The position numbers were made by a program, and so were the translations under genes. From Littorina saxatilis (Eukaryota > Mollusca > Gastropoda > Littorinimorpha > Littorinidae), in contig NC_090253.1 in assembly GCF_037325665.1 (NCBI RefSeq), positions 18,229,490-18,293,489 of the forward strand: a stretch of DNA of 64,000 nt, in the 5' to 3' direction. Shown here piece after piece: positions 58,962 through 64,000 of this stretch (position 1 is its first letter; each line of letters opens with the position of its first letter). The notes beneath the pieces are model-generated. The model saw only the letters and a program-made list of their open reading frames with translations. It did not search any database and was not told the origin of the DNA.

Positions 58962-59075
58962 GGGACCCTCTAAAATACTGCAGTGGGGGTCCATGGACCC
59001 TCTAAAATACTGCAGTGGGGGTCCATGGACCCTCTAAAATACTGCAGTGGGGGTCCATGGACCCTTTAACATGTA
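58962..59075. repeat. ~32-bp tandem repeat, three and a half copies
   Basis: Unit GGACCCTCTAAAATACTGCA plus GTGGGGGTCCAT. It belongs to the interior of the hAT element. Confidence 0.92.
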
Positions 59076-59278
59076 AAAGTGGGGGTCCCGGGACGCACTA
59101 TGGAGCCCTGCTAGGGTGTCATCCAATGTCAAAGTTCACCACAACACACAGTTCACCCACACAAACACACGTAGCTGGACGGAGTTTTATTAACCTTTCG
59201 CACTCCACACATTTTTATTGACTGATACTTGAGCCAAAAACATTTTCATTGGTCTAGATCAAGACTCTGACACTTTAA

Positions 59279-59586
59279 CAGGCATGGGAATTGTCCGCTG
59301 AAAGGCAAATTTCCGCCGAATTTTTTTTTTGTTCCGCCGAAAAAGCAAAAGTGTCTGCCGAAAAAATAAATGGGGGAGGCAAAAATGGTTCTAAAAACTG
59401 AATTTAATGGCAAACTTGGAGCTTAGAAGACACCAAATTGCACCATTTGGGATCTTTGGAGAAAAAAAAATCCGGGGGGGGGGGGGGGGGGGGGCATGCC
59501 CCCGAACCCCCCTAGCGAAGCGCCGTCGACTTTGCCATTACTTACAAATGTTCAGCCTTTTTTACTTTGTTCAATTCCCATGCCTG
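59279..59586 (+). mobile_element. MITE with CAGGCATGGGAATTG inverted ends
   Basis: CAGGCATGGGAATTG and CAATTCCCATGCCTG at the ends. Shares its interior with 8633-8953 in reverse orientation. Confidence 0.85.
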
Positions 59587-60737
59587 CTGTAAGTTTAACC
59601 AAGCAAACAAGAAAAAAAGAAGGATTTCTTACCTGGAAACATAATTGAATTTTAAGTTGGTCAGTTTACCCCGAACAAACTCACTCAATTTTTGACATTT
59701 GTTTAGGTTTTAAGTTTGATGATTGTTTTTTAAAGGCTATATATTCCATGCTTAATTTTAAATACAATGGAGATTTGATTTTGAACTCGCTCCTGTTAAT
59801 CTTATAAGGAAAAAAAATGTTAAGTTAATTGTGTTTTAAATATCTTTTGTTTGCGGGTACTGCATTTGTGTATTAATGATGTGCCAGCTAATATATATAC
59901 TGTGCTTGAAAGGATTGTTAGCGCGTATGTGTGACTGAGTGCATGCATAATTAATACCTTCATGTAACTTTTTTTTCTTCCCCAAATTCCCCAGTTGAGA
60001 GTGAACAACATTCCCAAGAAAATTACCTCGGTCTTCTCCTAATTACTGTCTTCATACAAATCTGGTCACGTGCTGTATGGAGTGCATAATGATAATTGTA
60101 ACCGAGTGCCTGAAGCACAAGAATCACCTTTTGAGGCAAAGCCAGTCAAACAGGATAGAGATTTTAGAGTTAAATGAATAGCCCTATAAAAACTGCGATG
60201 GGTACGCAAAGTTTCCCAAAAGGACTGGGTACGGTAACTTTGCTCTCTGTATTTATTATCTTTGAGGGATGTGTATAAGAAAGTTCTCATTGTGTTGACA
60301 AAACCTTCCAATGTTTTGCTGTTTTGACCTACTTTTGTTGATGTGTGAATGTACATGCATGATTCATTTTCTGACACAATTTTGCCGGGCACTTTGTGGG
60401 AAAAAAGCCAGAAGCATTGCCTGGATTTTTCAGTTGGTTGTTTTCCAGGATATTGTTATAATTGATATGTGATCTGGAAACCAGTAAACCATGTGAAAAT
60501 GAAATAGCTTTGAGATGTTTTCATGAGAGAGAGAGAGGGGTGTGAGGTGAGGGGACCAAAAAAAAAGAGAATCCAGTGTTTGTGTGTGTGTGTGTACATG
60601 TGTGTGTTCTTCTTCTTCTTCTTCGTCGGCGTTCCAGACGTGTGTGTGTGAAAGGTCTCTCTGAACCTGTGTTAATGCACGCAGCTTAAAGAGTGTCTGT
60701 CTGGGAAATCTTTTGTAAGAGTGTGTTCTTGCTTTTT
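59587..60737. other. Intergenic, no gene seen
   Basis: AT-rich. Only a short (GT)n with a (TTC)n stretch at about 60575-60630 stands out. Confidence 0.4.
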
Positions 60738-60740
60738 CTT

Positions 60741-60812
<72 letters not shown>
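60738..60812. repeat. (CT)n microsatellite
   Basis: Pure CT run of about 37 units. Confidence 0.95.
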
Positions 60813-60814
<2 letters not shown>

Positions 60815-60912
60815 GGTCACAAGATTTTTTTTAGTCTTGGAAATTAGCAATATCAACACTTTAAGTCAATCTGTCGGCGAAAATAATGAAACTGAGCACA
60901 CACTTTTTTTTT

Positions 60913-60970
60913 CAATCAATATGAGGCTTATATCGCGCGTATTCCAGGGGTACAGTTCTAAGCGCAGGGA
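60913..60970 (-). repeat. SINE family C tail fragment
   Basis: TCAATCAATATGAGGCTTAT-ATCGCGCGTATTCC and GTACAGTTCTAAGCGC match the 3' end of family C. Confidence 0.75.
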
Positions 60971-61516
60971 TTATTTTTTTTTTAAAGTCCCTGGCTGACA
61001 GAAACCCTTTGACCGAGACAGCGCAGACTCGGTGAAAGAAACCTGCACAACCTAATTTGCATGACTAACATGTTTTCTTCAATTTTGAGCACATGAAGGA
61101 GCTTATCCCAAACAACCGTTTTTAAACACCGTCTAAGTGATTTATGTTCATTTGTCTAATTATGTTTCGCTTTGGCGAATAATTCAAATTACATGATCAT
61201 GTTGAGAAATGAATTTCCTCCACAACTGTCTTTACCTGGTTTAAAAATATGCATTTTTACGAATTTTGTAGAATGTCTAAGTGACACGTTCTCCTGCAAT
61301 CACGACTCGCTTGACCCCTGCCATAACACAGTTTATGAAAAAAATTTTAAAAAAATAAAACGATGAAATAATATGCACTAATTGTACAGCCAGTAAAATA
61401 TCTGTCTTCCTTCTTGGTGTACCTTATATGGTTCATATTTTACAATTTGAAAATGACGAAAAATCACTTGCAACAGCTAGTGGGCGCGAATGAGTTGCGT
61501 TTCTTTTGCTGGGTAC
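60971..61516. other. Intergenic, nothing recognised
   Basis: Short T-run and A-run, otherwise unique-looking DNA with no supported gene. Confidence 0.35.
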
Positions 61517-61571
61517 TGTACACGGGAGCATCTCGTTACTCCCCCGTATCGTTACTCCCCCGGCTTGTTAC

Positions 61572-61610
61572 TAACCCTAACCCTAACCCTAACCCTAACC
61601 CTAACCCTAA
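61572..61610. repeat. Interstitial telomeric repeat, (TAACCC)6.5
   Basis: Six and a half perfect TAACCC units (TTAGGG on the other strand), ending directly in GGGGGAGTAACGAG. Confidence 0.97.
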
Positions 61611-62535
61611 GGGGGAGTAACGAGCCGGGGCCGTATAAAATTTCTTATTCCCCCCTCTGCTTCTTTACCTCTGTAAACTTGTAGAGCTAGTTATTTTTCG
61701 ATAATGACCCAGCAACCAAACAAATAACGACCCAGCAACAGCCTGAATCCTCGATAGCGCAATGGGTTGAGAAGTTGTTCTGTTTCGGTACTACTTTTTG
61801 CGACTGAAAAGTTCCGAACGCTCTAATGTACGAAGTATACATCTCTGGAGCAAACAATACAAACATACCGCATTTAAATTAACAACTACAGGCCTGAACA
61901 CATGAATCTCCATATAAAATCCATGAGTTCGGTTGTTTTCTGAATCTAGATCTGCCGTGCTCAAACGTTCATCACAAGCAATTTCACAAGGCAAGTAACT
62001 CATACTTTGTCTAGCGACAAGAGTAGTTCCCCTTCTTTTCACTCAGTTTCTTCGACAACAGACTGCAATCCGACGGTCAGTTTTCAACAATATTTCATTT
62101 AATAAACAGATCACACGCAACCAAATGCACACATCTCATCAATTTAAACAATATAAAGCGGTTTCATACACTATTTTTCCCAGAAAACTGAACTTCATAC
62201 AGTTTTTAACGTTGGAACACGGGTGCAAAAGTTCGTCTGCTAGTCCCATTTGACGAAAGAACATTATCCTAAGCGATACCAAAACATATACAGAACACAC
62301 AATATCTGCCTTTGCCGCCACAGCTGAATAACAGCATATCTGTGTACTTGATTTTAGTCCAAAATAGGAAAACTGACAAGAAGTGTTAACAGAATGGAAT
62401 GATTTGCACGGAACTATACAACCGCGCATTAATCGATCGCCTGCGCAGGTTGACTGGTTGAGTGAATAGGATTCGATCAAACTTTCGCAAAAAACCTCCT
62501 CTTTTCTTTGAATAACTGAAGAAAGGAGGAATAAA

Positions 62536-62658
62536 GAGGTTACACACCTCGTCTCAGTGATTATAAAAAATAATGGTCGAAGTTAGCGGATCATGAAAAA
62601 TGCGAGCTTTAGCTTTCATGAGCTTTTTAATAATCACTGAGACTCGGCATGTAACCTC
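62536..62658. repeat. Palindromic fold-back
   Basis: GAGGTTACACACC-TCGTCTCAGTGATTAT and AATAATCACTGAGACTCGGC-ATGTAACCTC pair across a ~64-bp spacer. Confidence 0.8.
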
Positions 62659-62659
62659 T

Positions 62660-62745
62660 ACATCTCACACGGCATCACTGCAGAGCGCCTAGAACTGTAC
62701 CCACGGAATATGCGCGATATAAGCGTCCTATTGATTGATTGATAA
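62660..62745 (+). repeat. SINE family C 3' fragment
   Basis: CATCTCACACGGCATCACTG, GAACTGTACCCACGGAATAT and GCGCGATATAAGCG with an (ATTG)n tail. Confidence 0.8.
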
Positions 62746-62780
62746 CAAGCCGGGGGAGTAACGAGCTGATCCCCTGTACA

Positions 62781-63430
62781 CAACCTCAGATCTGCCCTTG
62801 ATTTCAAGACCTTCCTTAACTGAGCTCAAAATTGACTTCGTAAAGACTTCGGGAAGTCTTTTTACCGAAAATTCACTAACCCAAGTGCCAAAGCTTCGCC
62901 GTGCAACGAGCTTCGTGAAGTATACTTTGTGAAGTCGACTTCGCCCAATTAATTATCCTGAGCAAAGTAAGATTCTTTTATGGAATTGATTTCGCGGATG
63001 AACACGCAGGTGTCCCTAAAGAAATATATTCAGCACATACAAAAAATATCTGTGTGCGGAAAGCAGTCCTAGGAAGCGACAGTGTATGAAACGGTTTGAT
63101 GGCCAGCTACGCAAGAATTAAAAACAATTGATTGATACCGAAAAGGTCGTCGGCACTGGTCGGTAAACTGCCATGGACAGCCAATCGCCGGATTGTCAGC
63201 TGTGCAGCCCCCAGTTTGTTCTCGCGTAGCGAGCAACCCCAAGACATCCTCAGTGCACCTTCGCCTTTGCCAAATCCTAGCGCCCGGCTCCTCGCGGCGA
63301 AAATTGCCCACGAAACGGTACTTCCTTGCCCCACTCGCCAATTCTCAAGGTTTCAAGGTTTTATTTCGGCTTTAGGCCAATAGGTCATTTAAGCAAACAA
63401 AAATACACAATTAAGTCACACGCACAATGA
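62781..63430. other. Intergenic; GC-richer patch near 63130-63340, no gene called
   Basis: A CpG-richer patch opens frames of 75-90 residues on both strands. None resembles a known family and no splice sites stand out. Confidence 0.3.
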
Positions 63431-63592
63431 ACTGGTTGGTCCGGTGTCAGAATAATGTGACTGGGTGAGACATGAAGGCTGTGCTGCGACTTCTGTCTTG
63501 TGTGTGGCGCACGTTATATGTCAAAGCAGCACCGCCCTGATATGGCCCTTCGTGGTCGGCTGTTTGTTAAGCAAACAAACAAACAAAAAACA
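63431..63592 (+). repeat. SINE family B 3' fragment
   Basis: CTGGTTGGTCCGGTGTCAGA to an (AAAC)n tail, matching the second half of 15372-15672. Confidence 0.88.
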
Positions 63593-64000
63593 CGCACAAT
63601 GAGAGTGCACGCAGGCACAGCAAACAGTGTACTTAATCAGAGACATAGATATCTCTGACTTAATTAAACACCAAAAGAAAAACATAACACACTAACAAAA
63701 AGAAACCACATCTTCATCAACTAGAGCTCTACATCACAAAATTAAGAGAAAAAACAAACTAAACAAAAAACCAAACAGACAAAACCAACAGAGTAAGAAC
63801 CACAACAAAACACAACGAAACACGTAAATCATCTGGCGAAAATAACTCATAATAACACTAACAAACTTAGCCAACTTAACCAACTTATTTTTTGATTTTA
63901 CATTCATTAAAGCATTATATTTTATAACATTTGCATGATGTTGAAAATAATTTCCAATATACTTCTTTCGTTCTTTCACGACACTCTCATATTGACAATT
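63593..64000. other. AT-rich intergenic, nothing recognised
   Basis: A-rich sequence without supported features. Confidence 0.35.

Larger units (their letters stand above)
58291..59110. mobile_element. hAT-type non-autonomous element
   Basis: Ends CAGGGCTCC and GGAGCCCTG, with an exact 8-bp duplication CTAGGGTG (58283-58290 and 59111-59118), diagnostic of hAT. It contains a SINE and a tandem repeat (58962-59075). Confidence 0.9.
61517..62780. mobile_element. Inverted-repeat-bounded block carrying telomeric repeats
   Basis: TGTACACGGGAGCATCTCGT plus TACTCCCCCG at the left, and its complement with three differences in 30 bp at the right. It contains a telomeric array (61572-61610), a tRNA-like repeat (CCTCGATAGCGCAATGGGTT near 61750), a palindrome (62536-62658) and a SINE fragment (62660-62745). 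No transposase. Possibly a transposon of unknown type. Confidence 0.55.

Noticed and set aside
63069-63341. Possible minus-strand exon in a GC-richer patch
   Set aside because: No recognised domain, no convincing splice sites, and frames open on both strands.

Overview
The window is animal nuclear DNA. Its genes have introns, one tRNA gene has a Pol III terminator, and more than half of the sequence is interspersed repeats. The repeat types (tRNA-headed SINEs with GAA tails, CTTGT-ended microsatellite-bearing elements, CCCGGC-GAA-GCCGGG/CTAG-ended elements) and the protein sequences suggest a mollusc, most likely a gastropod. That assignment rests on recall of repeat types and not on a search.

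Three host protein genes and one tRNA gene are supported. (1) The 3' half of GTF2H3 (TFIIH subunit p34/Tfb4), plus strand, 2557-7065; its 5' exons lie left of the window. (2) A complete three-exon VKORC1-like vitamin K epoxide reductase, minus strand, 15110-11168, convergent with GTF2H3. (3) A complete BCAS3 (Rudhira) gene, plus strand, 16914-51316, in 22 exons coding for 938 residues. Every exon junction keeps phase. (4) A tRNA-Thr(AGT) on the minus strand at 16526-16454, between the divergent VKORC1 and BCAS3 starts. These are unrelated housekeeping or cell-biology genes and do not form a pathway.

Everything else is mostly mobile DNA. 0.4-2.1 kb: a broken Tigger/pogo transposase pierced by a SINE. 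2-7 kb: GTF2H3 introns with a SINE, a MITE and two copies of a CTTGT-ended element. 7.6-11 kb: convergent intergenic space with a minisatellite, a MITE and a piggyBac-like element. 12-14 kb: a TA-flanked element with another element nested inside it. 17-51 kb: BCAS3 introns with PIF/Harbinger, mariner-type and hAT-like MITEs, six SINEs or more, a 5.7-kb DIRS-type retroelement fossil (32270-37925) ending 52 bp before exon 16, and a mariner-type element with ~700-bp inverted arms (46625-49235). 52.5-57.4 kb: a cluster of Helitron-like non-autonomous elements. 58-64 kb: a hAT MITE with a nested SINE, a MITE, and an inverted-repeat-bounded block carrying a short telomeric repeat array.

The most interesting pattern is that four unrelated-looking repeat families share one architecture. 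They have terminal or near-terminal inverted repeats or hairpins, a microsatellite core, and a 3' GC stem-loop followed by CTTGT or CTAGT. This is the layout described for Helentron/HINE-type rolling-circle elements. Several repeats also abut splice sites of BCAS3 and GTF2H3, and one may supply the branch point for BCAS3 exon 7.
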